A DNA stretch of 64,000 nucleotides from the NCBI RefSeq assembly GCF_003752155.1, contig NZ_RJVG01000003.1, forward strand, positions 1 to 64,000, in the 5' to 3' direction. Made by a program: the position numbers and the translations under genes. Positions 18,638 to 25,819 of the stretch are shown here, piece by piece. Every line of letters starts with the position of its first letter. The stretch's first letter is position 1. Below the pieces are notes generated by a model that did not search any database, was not told where the DNA came from, and saw nothing but the letters and a program-made list of their open reading frames with translations. This stretch comes from Mobilisporobacter senegalensis. GTDB taxonomy: Bacteria > Bacillota > Clostridia > Lachnospirales > Lachnospiraceae.

Positions 18638-19843
18638 ATGGATGTAAATTCAGTTAACATTGAAGAGATTGTAAAACAAGTACTTCAGGGAATGAAAGAA
18701 GCTCCAAAAAGTACAGCTGCTAATACATCTGCAGGTACAATACCTAAGACAAGTAAAGTAGCAATGCTTACAAAACTAGAAACATTTGAATTAAAAGAAT
18801 ATCCAATACCTGAATTAGGGGATGATGACATCCTTGTTAAGGTTGAAGGATGTGGTATCTGTGGTACAGATGCTCATGAATATAAAAGAGACCCATTTGG
18901 TTTGATTCCGGTTGTACTTGGTCATGAAGGTACCGGTGAAATCGTTAAGATGGGCAAAAATGTAAAGAAGGACAGTGCTGGTAAATCACTTAATATTGGT
19001 GATAAAGTAGTAACTTGTATGATCTTTAAAGACAATCCGGATATTACAATGTTCGACCTTAACAAGCAAAATGTAGGGGGAGCAGATGTATATGGATTAT
19101 TACCGGATGATGATGTTCATTTAAATGGATGGTTTGCAGATTATATTGTTATTAGAGGCGGATCTACCGTATTTAATGTAAGTGATCTGGATTTAGACTC
19201 AAGAATCTTAATCGAACCTTCTGCAGTATTAATTCATGCAGTGGAGAGGGCGAAGACTACAGGAATACTTAGATTCAATTCCAGAGTAGTTGTACAAGGA
19301 TGCGGACCAATTGGATTACTTTGTATCGCAGTGCTTAGAACCATGGGTATTGAAAATATTGTTGCAGTAGATGGTGAACAAAAGAGACTTGACTTTGCGA
19401 AAGAATTAGGTGCAACAAAATCAGTAAACTTTAAAGACCATAACGGTATTGAAGCGTTAGCAAAAGGCGTGGAAGATGCATTTGGCGGTTACCTTGCAGA
19501 TTTTGCATTCCAATGTACCGGTTCCCCGGTTGCCCATGCAAATATATATAAATTTATCCGTAATGGCGGTGGTCTTTGCGAACTTGGTTTCTTTATCAAT
19601 GGTGGAGATGCAACAATCAATCCTCATTTTGATATTTGTGCAAAAGAAATCACTACAGTAGGATCCTGGGTTTATACATTAAGAGATTATGCTACAACAT
19701 TTGATTTCTTAAAGAGAGCAAAAGGAATCGGGCTTCCAATTAACAAATTAATCACACATAAATATCCGCTAAGTCAAATTAATGAAGGCTATGTAACGAA
19801 CCTTAAAATGGAAGGCTTAAAGATTGCCATTATTAATGAATAA
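18638..19843 (+). CDS. BMC-associated zinc-type alcohol dehydrogenase
   Basis: A 401-residue medium-chain dehydrogenase with an N-terminal encapsulation-like helix (5-20; SVNIEEIVKQVLQGMK) and Ala/Thr linker. Catalytic zinc ligands Cys75 (GICGTDAHE) and His96-Glu97 (GHEGTGE) are present, as is the cofactor motif VQGCGPIGLLCI. The four-cysteine structural zinc lobe of many family members is not seen: only one Cys occurs in the corresponding stretch. It would reduce propionaldehyde to propanol, or lactaldehyde to 1,2-propanediol, and so regenerate NAD+ within the compartment. It is not of the iron-dependent PduQ type. Ribosome site TAGGAGG precedes the ATG. Confidence 0.88.
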   Translation: MDVNSVNIEEIVKQVLQGMKEAPKSTAANTSAGTIPKTSKVAMLTKLETFELKEYPIPELGDDDILVKVEGCGICGTDAHEYKRDPFGLIPVVLGHEGTGEIVKMGKNVKKDSAGKSLNIGDKVVTCMIFKDNPDITMFDLNKQNVGGADVYGLLPDDDVHLNGWFADYIVIRGGSTVFNVSDLDLDSRILIEPSAVLIHAVERAKTTGILRFNSRVVVQGCGPIGLLCIAVLRTMGIENIVAVDGEQKRLDFAKELGATKSVNFKDHNGIEALAKGVEDAFGGYLADFAFQCTGSPVAHANIYKFIRNGGGLCELGFFINGGDATINPHFDICAKEITTVGSWVYTLRDYATTFDFLKRAKGIGLPINKLITHKYPLSQINEGYVTNLKMEGLKIAIINE

Positions 19844-19858
19844 TAGGGAGAAAAAAGT

Positions 19859-20173
19859 ATGACAAGTGCAGTAGGAATGATAGAAGTATATGGACTTGTT
19901 GCAGCTTTTGTTGCAGGAGATGCTGGATGTAAAGCAGCGAATGTTACAATAGAGACTTTCGATCGAAATAAGCCTGCAAATGCAGACAGCCTTCCGGTTC
20001 CTTTAATCATTATGGTAAAGTTTCGTGGTAGTGTTGATGATGTTAGAGCGGCAGTTGATGCGGCGGAAGTGGCAGCAAATAAAGTTTCTGGAGTGATTAC
20101 AAAACATATTATTGCCAGACCAGAAACTGATACTGAAAAGATGTTAAAATTAAATGGATTAGATAAGAACTAA
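19859..20173 (+). CDS. BMC-H shell protein with an enlarged pore-region loop
   Basis: A 104-residue single-domain shell protein (Pfam BMC) opening with AVGMIEVYGLVAAFVAGDAG. Where PduA has the short EKIGSG pore segment this protein carries a longer stretch (about residues 35-48, RNKPANADSLPVP), so the central pore of its hexamer must differ. The core then resumes with IIMVKFRGSVDDVRAAVDAAE and the usual IIARPETDTEKML end. It is the first of four consecutive small shell genes, 15 bases behind the alcohol dehydrogenase. It should be a minor or specialised hexamer tile; that role is inference. Confidence 0.88.
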   Translation: MTSAVGMIEVYGLVAAFVAGDAGCKAANVTIETFDRNKPANADSLPVPLIIMVKFRGSVDDVRAAVDAAEVAANKVSGVITKHIIARPETDTEKMLKLNGLDKN

Positions 20174-20208
20174 AACTATAAATGGAATTAATCAGGAGGA
20201 TAATTATT

Positions 20209-20484
20209 ATGGCACAAGAAGCATTAGGAATGGTAGAAACCAGAGGATTAACAGCAGCAATTGAGGCAGCAGATGCAATGGTGAAAGCAGCTGAAGTTGT
20301 ATTAGTAGGAACAGAAAAAATCGGTTCCGGACTTGTAACAGTATTAGTCAGAGGAGATGTAGGCGCTGTGAAAGCAGCTACAGAAGTTGGTGCAGCAGAA
20401 GCAAGCAGACTTGGCGAATTAGTAGCAGTGCATGTAATTCCAAGACCACATACAGATGTAGAAAAAATTCTTCCTAGAATCTAA
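20209..20484 (+). CDS. pduA: BMC-H shell protein, PduA/PduJ type
   Basis: A 91-residue canonical hexamer-forming shell protein ([21 protein letters not shown], pore loop [16 protein letters not shown], end [15 protein letters not shown]). The ATG at 20209 is chosen because CAGGAGG lies ten bases ahead; an upstream in-frame ATG at 20182 has no ribosome site and adds residues foreign to the family. The nucleotide sequence of the first 60 or so bases is almost identical to the core of the gene at 21002, pointing to recent duplication or gene conversion. It is a probable major facet protein with a small polar pore for metabolites such as 1,2-propanediol. Confidence 0.93.
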   Translation: MAQEALGMVETRGLTAAIEAADAMVKAAEVVLVGTEKIGSGLVTVLVRGDVGAVKAATEVGAAEASRLGELVAVHVIPRPHTDVEKILPRI

Positions 20485-20522
20485 TGATATATTAGCCCAT
20501 GGCAAAAAGGAGTGTAGGACCA

Positions 20523-20801
20523 ATGAAATCATTAGGATTTATTGAAATCCCAAGCGTAACAGCTGCGATTGAAGCACTAGATACTATGTGCAAAACGGCA
20601 GACGTTGAATTTGTTACATGGGAGAGAAAATTAGGTGGAAGACTTGTAACAATCGTTGTTAGGGGCGATGTTGCTGCTGTTACAGAAGCAGTTGAAAGTG
20701 CAGCAAGTAAAGCAATGAAACCTTGTGTTCATGCAGTGATCCCAAATCCACATGAAGAAACATTAAGAATGGTTGAGATTAGTGCTAATAAGTTTAATTA
20801 G
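20523..20801 (+). CDS. BMC-H shell protein, divergent
   Basis: A 92-residue single BMC-domain protein: [19 protein letters not shown] start, pore segment [14 protein letters not shown] (residues about 36-49) with Arg40 where PduA has Ser, and C-terminus [14 protein letters not shown]. The Gly-Gly-Arg loop would put positive charge at the pore, which could favour anionic cargo such as propionyl-phosphate; that is inference. The ATG at 20523 is preferred to an ATG at 20499, because AAGGAG at 20507-20512 serves the former and nothing serves the latter. It lies 38 bases after the preceding shell gene. Confidence 0.88.
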   Translation: MKSLGFIEIPSVTAAIEALDTMCKTADVEFVTWERKLGGRLVTIVVRGDVAAVTEAVESAASKAMKPCVHAVIPNPHEETLRMVEISANKFN

Positions 20802-20812
20802 GCGGTGTAAAC

Positions 20813-21280
20813 ATGGCAGATGAAAAAAAGCCAGTGAAAGCAAATGAGAAACCACCAGTAAATGTGGTACCAGAAAATATTCAAAAAGATACAATTGTAA
20901 AAGAAGTAAATTCAAAAAATGAAACCATCAAAACTAAAAAAGTCGTATCAAAACCTGTAAAAAAAGAGGTTGAAGAGACAATTATCAAGGAGGAAAAAAG
21001 AATGGCACAAGAAGCATTAGGAATGGTAGAAACTAGAGGTTTAGTAGCAGCAGTTGAGGCAGCAGATGCAATGTTAAAAGCAGCTAACGTTACACTTGTA
21101 GGAACAGAAAAAATCGGTTCTGGTCTTGTATCTGTTATGGTAAGAGGTGATGTAGGAGCTGTTAAGGCTGCTGTTGAATCAGGAGCAAATTCAGCATCTA
21201 AACTTGGTGAATTAGTAGCAACTCATGTAATCCCAAGACCACACACAGATGTAGAAAAAATACTTCCAGCTTTAAAATAG
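20813..21280 (+). CDS. BMC-H shell protein with disordered N-terminal extension; probable second start at 21002
   Basis: A 155-residue frame: 63 residues very rich in Lys, Glu, Val and Pro (likely disordered), then a complete PduA-like BMC domain (92 residues, pore [16 protein letters not shown]). A near-perfect ribosome site AAGGAGG (20987-20993) lies eight bases before an internal ATG at 21002, exactly where the PduA homology begins, so both a long and a short protein are probably made. The long start at 20813 has a weaker GGCGGTG site. PduB/PduB' of the Pdu shell also arise from two starts, but that is a different protein class. In PduA-type hexamers both termini are on the concave face, so the tail would lie on that face. 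Confidence 0.88.
   Translation: MADEKKPVKANEKPPVNVVPENIQKDTIVKEVNSKNETIKTKKVVSKPVKKEVEETIIKEEKRMAQEALGMVETRGLVAAVEAADAMLKAANVTLVGTEKIGSGLVSVMVRGDVGAVKAAVESGANSASKLGELVATHVIPRPHTDVEKILPALK
21002..21280 (+). CDS. Short PduA-like product from the internal start
   Basis: The 92-residue product expected from the internal ATG: a standard hexameric shell tile, nearly identical at its start to the gene at 20209. Support is the exact spacing of AAGGAGG to the ATG and that the coding homology starts at this Met. It is listed separately as an alternative product of the frame at 20813. Confidence 0.6.
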   Translation: MAQEALGMVETRGLVAAVEAADAMLKAANVTLVGTEKIGSGLVSVMVRGDVGAVKAAVESGANSASKLGELVATHVIPRPHTDVEKILPALK

Positions 21281-21288
21281 GTTTTTAT

Positions 21289-21429
21289 TACAGTTCAGCT
21301 ATGCAGAAAGTAGTGTCAAATTCCACGAGGGTGCTTGCATACTAAGGGCAGTTTGTGCACTACTTTCTATATGGCGTTCTGCCTAAGCAAAATGTAGCAG
21401 CGCGAAACCCCGCTTAGGGCTGAACTGTA
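21289..21429 (+). ncRNA. Intra-operon structured element between shell genes and pduL
   Basis: An 11-bp closing stem (21289-21299 with 21419-21429) encloses two further stems: a perfect 11-bp pair 21305-21315 with 21358-21368, and GCCTAAGC 21381-21388 with 21412-21420. The result is a three-way-junction-like fold of 141 nt in a 200-base gap without a gene. No T-run follows. It may set mRNA stability or relative expression of shell versus enzyme genes. Class unknown. Confidence 0.5.
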
Positions 21430-21490
21430 GCAGCTCAAAAGTTCAGGGTAAGATAAAATTATTGGTACGAAATTAAAAGAGGTGACAATC

Positions 21491-22132
21491 TTGGAAGAAA
21501 AAACAGTTGAAATGATAACAAAATTGGTTATGGAAGCAATGAATCAAAAAAGTACCAATGAAGGATTTGCTGTACCAGTTGGAGTATCTGCAAGACATAT
21601 ACATTTAACAAAAGAAGATGTAGAGACATTATTTGGAAAAGGTTATGAATTAACCAAGAAAAAAGAGTTAATGGGCGGCCAGTACGCGGCCAATGAACTG
21701 GTAACAATCGTAGGTATAAAGCTTAGAGCCATCGAGAATGTAAGAATTTTAGGACCTGTCCGTAAGGCATCCCAGGTTGAAATTTCAGCAACAGATTCGA
21801 TAAAATTAGGAATAAAAGCTCCGATCAGAGAGTCAGGAGACATTAAGGGTTCGGCACCAATTGCAGTCGTTGGGCCAAAGGGTGTTGTATATTTACAAGA
21901 AGGCTGTATTATAGCAAAAAGACATATACATATGTCCCCGGCAGATGCAAAAGAAGCTGGTGTAAACAATGGTGATACAGTATCAGTGCAAGTTGAAAAT
22001 GAAAGAGGAACAACCTTTAATCATGTAAGTATCCGTGTGGATGAGAGTTTCACATTGGAAATGCATATTGATACAGATGAAGCAAATGCAGCTAAAATTG
22101 CTACAGGGAATATTGTCAGGATTTTAAAGTAA
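21491..22132 (+). CDS. pduL: Phosphotransacylase PduL
   Basis: A 213-residue PduL-type phosphate propanoyltransferase, unrelated to the Pta family. An N-terminal amphipathic helix (about 3-18; EKTVEMITKLVMEAMN) acts as encapsulation peptide. Two PduL domains carry the zinc-binding HIH motifs SARHIHLT and KRHIHMSP and the GGQYAANELVT/VSVQVENERG barrel strands. It converts propionyl-CoA to propionyl-phosphate and frees CoA for PduP. TTG at 21491 is chosen: AGAGGTG lies seven bases ahead; an in-frame GTG at 21482 is part of that ribosome site. A copy of the 14-base dispersed repeat follows its stop. Confidence 0.92.
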   Translation: MEEKTVEMITKLVMEAMNQKSTNEGFAVPVGVSARHIHLTKEDVETLFGKGYELTKKKELMGGQYAANELVTIVGIKLRAIENVRILGPVRKASQVEISATDSIKLGIKAPIRESGDIKGSAPIAVVGPKGVVYLQEGCIIAKRHIHMSPADAKEAGVNNGDTVSVQVENERGTTFNHVSIRVDESFTLEMHIDTDEANAAKIATGNIVRILK

Positions 22133-22142
22133 TGCAGATGAT

Positions 22143-22156
22143 AGTCATCAGATAAA
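22143..22156 (+). repeat. Copy of 14-base dispersed repeat
   Basis: AGTCATCAGATAAA, also found exactly at 2616-2629 and 7671-7684, and with one mismatch on the minus strand at 43336-43349. It lies 11 bases after the pduL stop. Function is unknown. Confidence 0.5.
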
Positions 22157-22236
22157 GTAGAAATAAATACATTTTTATGTAATTATAATAAATGAAGTAT
22201 AGGAAAACCAAATTTGAATGTTAAGTAGGTGAAAAC

Positions 22237-22503
22237 ATGATTGTAGGCAAAGTTGTAGGCAGTGTTGTAGCGACAAGAAAGAATGAACACCTTGTAGGCT
22301 CAAAATTTTTAATTGTTGAACCTTTTAAAAATATGGAGCAAGGCAGCGAGAGATTTGTAGCAGTTGATAATGTTGGTGCAGGAATAGGTGAAATTGTTCT
22401 TGTAGCAAAAGGCAGTGCCGCCAGAATTGGCTGTAATACAGAAAGTTCACCTGTTGATGCAGCAATTGTCGGTATTGTTGACGACTGGATAGGACTGGAG
22501 TAG
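22237..22503 (+). CDS. pduN: BMC vertex (pentamer) protein, EutN/CcmL/PduN family
   Basis: An 88-residue BMC-P protein: MIVGKVVGSVVATRKNEHLVGSKFLIVEP start, GAGIGEIVLVAKGSAAR central strand and DAAIVGIVDDW end are family landmarks. Five copies cap each vertex of the polyhedral shell. A single BMC-P gene is seen in the window. It lies about 100 bases after pduL and ten bases before pduS; AAGTAGGTG serves as ribosome site. Confidence 0.93.
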   Translation: MIVGKVVGSVVATRKNEHLVGSKFLIVEPFKNMEQGSERFVAVDNVGAGIGEIVLVAKGSAARIGCNTESSPVDAAIVGIVDDWIGLE

Positions 22504-22512
22504 ATTTGACAT

Positions 22513-23841
22513 ATGGATATTAAGGAATTAACAAGTATTGTGAAGGAAAGTGGAGTTGCCGGTGCTGGAGGCGCAGGGTTTCCAACCTATGGAAAGTTTG
22601 ATAAGAGAGCGGATACGATTATCTTAAACTGCGCTGAATGTGAACCTTTGCTGAAAGTACATAGGCAGCTTTTACAAAAATTTGCTTATGAAATCATGAG
22701 TACACTTGATATGATAGCGACAGCAGTAGAAGCAAATCAGATTATTATTGCCGTAAAATCTTCTTATACCTTAACAGTTGATGCTGTTAAATCCTATATT
22801 GATTCATTTCCCAAAATTATAATCAAAGAGCTAGAAGAAGTTTATCCAATGGGAGATGAAATTGTACTTATCTATGAAACATTAGGTAAAGTCGTACCTC
22901 CTGGTAGTATTCCAATTGAAGCCGGAGTTACTGTATTCAATGCAGAAACTGTTTATAATATCTATAAAGCAGTCACAGATCATGAGCCGGTTTCTTCTAA
23001 ATATCTTACGATAGCAGGAGCAGTAAATACTCCCGTGACGATAAAAGTTCCTATTGGAATGACTGTAAAAGAGGTTGTAGATTTAGCTGGAGGATCTGTA
23101 GTTGATAATCCTGTATATATTATGGGAGGTCCAATGACAGGGAACATTGTAAATTCTTATGATACAGTTACGAAAACTACCAATGCAATTTTGGTCCTGC
23201 CTAAAAATCAATATGTAATACAAAAGAGGTTATCAAAGACCTCTATTAATATGAAAAGAGCCATGTCAGCTTGCTGTCAATGTGAAATGTGCACGAATCT
23301 GTGTCCCAGAAATCAATTAGGGCATCCTATTGCGCCTCATATGTTCATGAGAGCAGCCACAAGTGGTGTTACGAAAGATTTAGAGCCATTTTTGGATACA
23401 ATGTTTTGCAGTTCTTGTGGATTATGTGAAATGTATGCCTGTCCCCAAGAACTGTCTCCAAGGCGGTTAATTCAGGATTATAAAAATGGATTAAGACAAA
23501 ATGGAATCATTATGCCAAAAGGATATTCCTTGGGGGAAGTAGAATCTTTCAGAGAATATCGTAAGATTCCTATGGAACGTTTGACTTCCAGGCTCGGTTT
23601 AAAAGCTTATAATGTGGAGGCTCCCCTCACTGAGACTGAAGTGATACCAAAACAGGTAAAAATCTTATTAAATCAACACATTGGTCCAAAAGCAGAACCT
23701 GTGGTAAATAAGAAAGATATGATAAGCAAAGGTGATGTGATCGCAGCGGCAGAAGAAGGAAAACTTTCTCTCCCAATACACGCATCAATTTCAGGCGAAA
23801 TATTAGAAGTAAACGATAAATATATAATAATTAATAGTTAG
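22513..23841 (+). CDS. pduS: PduS-type iron-sulfur flavoprotein (RnfC-like)
   Basis: A 442-residue protein of the RnfC/NQR-A-like group: an NADH/FMN-binding start GVAGAGGAGFPTYGKF, a soluble-ligand-binding beta-grasp domain at about 170-220, and two [4Fe-4S] motifs at about 257-270 (CCQCEMCTNLCP) and 302-314 (CSSCGLCEMYACP). In B12 Pdu systems PduS is a cobalamin reductase; in B12-free BMCs the same family is thought to move electrons across the shell with PduT. Both roles are possible here because a B12-dependent dehydratase is present. PduT is encoded next but one element downstream. Confidence 0.9.
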   Translation: MDIKELTSIVKESGVAGAGGAGFPTYGKFDKRADTIILNCAECEPLLKVHRQLLQKFAYEIMSTLDMIATAVEANQIIIAVKSSYTLTVDAVKSYIDSFPKIIIKELEEVYPMGDEIVLIYETLGKVVPPGSIPIEAGVTVFNAETVYNIYKAVTDHEPVSSKYLTIAGAVNTPVTIKVPIGMTVKEVVDLAGGSVVDNPVYIMGGPMTGNIVNSYDTVTKTTNAILVLPKNQYVIQKRLSKTSINMKRAMSACCQCEMCTNLCPRNQLGHPIAPHMFMRAATSGVTKDLEPFLDTMFCSSCGLCEMYACPQELSPRRLIQDYKNGLRQNGIIMPKGYSLGEVESFREYRKIPMERLTSRLGLKAYNVEAPLTETEVIPKQVKILLNQHIGPKAEPVVNKKDMISKGDVIAAAEEGKLSLPIHASISGEILEVNDKYIIINS

Positions 23842-23847
23842 TATAGT

Positions 23848-23939
23848 CTGATAATTGTGAAACTCTTAATTGTGCCTATGATTATTCCAAAGTACACGGG
23901 AATATCAATAGACACAAAAAAGGGCTTCACAATTATCAG
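23848..23939 (+). ncRNA. Long intra-operon hairpin between pduS and pduT
   Basis: A perfect 14-bp outer stem (23848-23861 with 23926-23939, CTGATAATTGTGAA/TTCACAATTATCAG) encloses an imperfect inner stem pairing TTGTG-CTAT-ATTCC with GGAAT-ATAG-CACAA. There is no T-run behind it. It occupies most of the 128-base gap and may be an RNA processing or stability element. Function is unknown. Confidence 0.5.
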
Positions 23940-23969
23940 TATAGCGAATAGAGAGAGGATGCGCACTTT

Positions 23970-24518
23970 ATGGGTAAGGCAATCGGAATGGTTGAATATA
24001 AAACAGTTTCCAGAGGATTATTAGTAGCAGATATGATGCTTAAAACAGCAGAAGTTGAGATTGTTGAGGCTCAGACGGTATGTCCTGGAAAATATATTGT
24101 ATTATTAAGTGGTGATCTAAGTGCTGTTAATGCATGTATTGAAGCTGCCCGTACTGGTCATAGTGAACATCTGATAGATAGTTTTATTCTGGGTAATCCC
24201 CATGAATCAATTTTTCCGGCTATTTATGGTACCACCAGGATTGATAAAATCAATGCTCTTGGGATTTTAGAAACTTTTTCAGCAGCATCTATTATTGTAG
24301 CTGCCGACGAAGCGGCCAAAACGTCACAAGTGGATTTGATAGAATTAAGAATTGCCAGAGGTATGTGTGGTAAATCTTATCTATTATTAACAGGAGATAT
24401 AGCTGCGGTAGAAGCAGCTATAGCAAAGGCAAAATCAGCTGTTGGCGAAAATGGGATGTTATTAGATTCTTCAGTAATTGCAAATCCTGATGGAAAACTT
24501 TGCAAAAGTATATTATAA
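23970..24518 (+). CDS. pduT: Trimeric tandem-BMC shell protein PduT
   Basis: A 182-residue protein with two BMC domains (about 3-90 and 95-182; AIGMVEYKTVSRGLLVADMM and ALGILETFSAASIIVAADEA). Cys38 sits in the first-domain pore loop (QTVCPGKY), the position that in PduT binds a [4Fe-4S] cluster at the trimer axis. It would pass electrons between PduS and the outside or inside of the shell. It is the last gene of the first BMC block; ribosome site is GAGAGGATG. No PduB-type tandem shell protein is found in the window. Confidence 0.93.
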   Translation: MGKAIGMVEYKTVSRGLLVADMMLKTAEVEIVEAQTVCPGKYIVLLSGDLSAVNACIEAARTGHSEHLIDSFILGNPHESIFPAIYGTTRIDKINALGILETFSAASIIVAADEAAKTSQVDLIELRIARGMCGKSYLLLTGDIAAVEAAIAKAKSAVGENGMLLDSSVIANPDGKLCKSIL

Positions 24519-24526
24519 TGCTCATA

Positions 24527-24712
24527 AAGACAATTTTTCTTGCTCGCAAGGGAAAAATTGTCTATGGGATAATAAATACGGAGTATTTATTATATTCACA
24601 TAGACTAATCCTTACATAAGGGAAAAAATGCTTGCGTGACAATAAATACGAAGTATTTATTGTATGCTCATATAGCATTTAAATAGAAAATTGTCTATGG
24701 GACAATAAATAC
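24527..24712 (+). repeat. Terminator-like hairpin followed by imperfect repeats, upstream of deoR-type gene
   Basis: A hairpin 24527-24564 pairs GACAATTTTTC-TTGC with GCAAG-GAAAAATTGTC. After it come repeated units: an AATAAATAC(G)-AGTATTTATT inverted repeat at about 24570-24592 and again at about 24639-24662, and a partial third unit at about 24700-24712. The words AAAATTGTCTATGGGA-AATAAATAC occur at 24554 and 24687. The first hairpin may end the BMC transcript; the repeats are unexplained. Confidence 0.55.
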
Positions 24713-24754
24713 AACAAATTAAATGGGGTACCATGTAGGAAAGTAGGAATGTTG

Positions 24755-25531
24755 ATGCTTGCAATCGAAAGAAGAAATAAGATATTGGAGATTTTACAAA
24801 GTGAAAACCGGGTTGTGGTTAGTAATTTAAGTGAATTGTTCAAGGTTACAGAAGAAACAATCAGGCGAGATCTTGAGAAACTTGAAAAAGAAGGCTTGGC
24901 CAAGAAAACTTATGGTGGGGCGATCATTAATGAAAGTGTAAATGTAGATTTGCCATATACTGTCCGTAAGAAAGCCAATGTGGCAAACAAACAATACATT
25001 GCAGAAATTGTAAGTTCTATGATTGAAGATGGGGACCATATCATGATGGATGCAAGTTCTACTGCAGTGTTTGTTGCAAAGCAACTAAAGAAAAAGAACA
25101 AGAGAAATTTAACTCTGATAACTAATTCCATCGAGATTCTTTTAGAATTATCCGATGTAGTCGGATGGAATGTTTTATCAACCGGAGGTGTGTTAAAAGA
25201 AGGTTCCCTCTCTTTAGTCGGCTATCAGGCAGAGAAAATGATCAGTACTTTTCATGTTGATAAAGCAATTATCTCCTGCAAAGGGGTCGATATGAATAAT
25301 GGCATCACAGATTCCAATGAAATGGATGCACATATTAAGAAATTAATACTCGATTCTGCGAATACAAAAATATTAGTAGCAGATACATCAAAATTTGGTA
25401 AGATATCATTTACTCAAATAAGTGAATTAGATAAAGTTAATATTCTTGTGACAGATACAAAATTGGATGAAAAATGGGAACAAACATTTGAAACTTTAAA
25501 AATTGATTATAAGTATAGTAAAGAACAATAA
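24755..25531 (+). CDS. DeoR-family transcriptional repressor
   Basis: A 258-residue regulator: N-terminal DeoR helix-turn-helix (about 1-57; RRNKILEILQSENRVVVSNLSELF and EETIRRDLEKLEKEGLAKKTYGGA) and a C-terminal sugar-phosphate-sensing DeoRC domain (MDASSTAVFVAKQL, TGGVLKEGSLSLVG, VADTSKFGK). Such repressors release DNA when a sugar phosphate or dihydroxyacetone-phosphate-type ligand binds. It lies between the two BMC blocks and probably represses both and perhaps the ABC transporter through the AAACAAA repeats. ATG at 24755 is preferred to ATG at 24749, since TAGGA is too close to the latter. A terminator follows. Confidence 0.88.
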   Translation: MLAIERRNKILEILQSENRVVVSNLSELFKVTEETIRRDLEKLEKEGLAKKTYGGAIINESVNVDLPYTVRKKANVANKQYIAEIVSSMIEDGDHIMMDASSTAVFVAKQLKKKNKRNLTLITNSIEILLELSDVVGWNVLSTGGVLKEGSLSLVGYQAEKMISTFHVDKAIISCKGVDMNNGITDSNEMDAHIKKLILDSANTKILVADTSKFGKISFTQISELDKVNILVTDTKLDEKWEQTFETLKIDYKYSKEQ

Positions 25532-25588
25532 TAATATCGCTCTATTTAAATCAAGGAATATAGTTTTTAATTTAATAATAAAAAGCTT

Positions 25589-25620
25589 GTGGTGAAAGAT
25601 GAATCTTCACCACTTTTTTT
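25589..25620 (+). terminator. Rho-independent terminator after the DeoR gene
   Basis: GTGGTGAAAGAT pairs with ATCTTCACCAC with one bulged A, followed by seven T. It lies about 60 bases after the stop. Confidence 0.88.
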
Positions 25621-25628
25621 GTTTAAAC

Positions 25629-25740
25629 TCAAAACAAACACAAAACAAATAAAAACAGATATTAAAACAATGATAAACAAAGATAAATAAAGAAAAACAA
25701 ACAAAAAACAGTTGAACAACACAATGAAATATGGTATTAT
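25629..25740 (+). promoter_or_regulatory. Promoter of the pduC block with AAACAAA operator repeats
   Basis: TTGAAC (25712-25717), 17 bases, TATTAT (25735-25740) form a sigma-A-like promoter about 80 bases before the pduC start. Upstream, 25629-25710 holds at least five AAACAAA/AAAACAA words, as at 15609-15720. The shared pattern suggests the same DeoR repressor controls both blocks. No cobalamin riboswitch was recognised in this leader. Confidence 0.68.
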
Positions 25741-25819
25741 AAAATAGAACATAGAATAGATAGAATCAGATATACAGATTCTTAAATATAAATAGTTATC
25801 ATTACGAAAGGCGGAGCTT

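Noticed and set aside
25741-25819. Possible cobalamin riboswitch before pduC
   Set aside because: No B12-box or other conserved parts; the leader is short and AT-rich.
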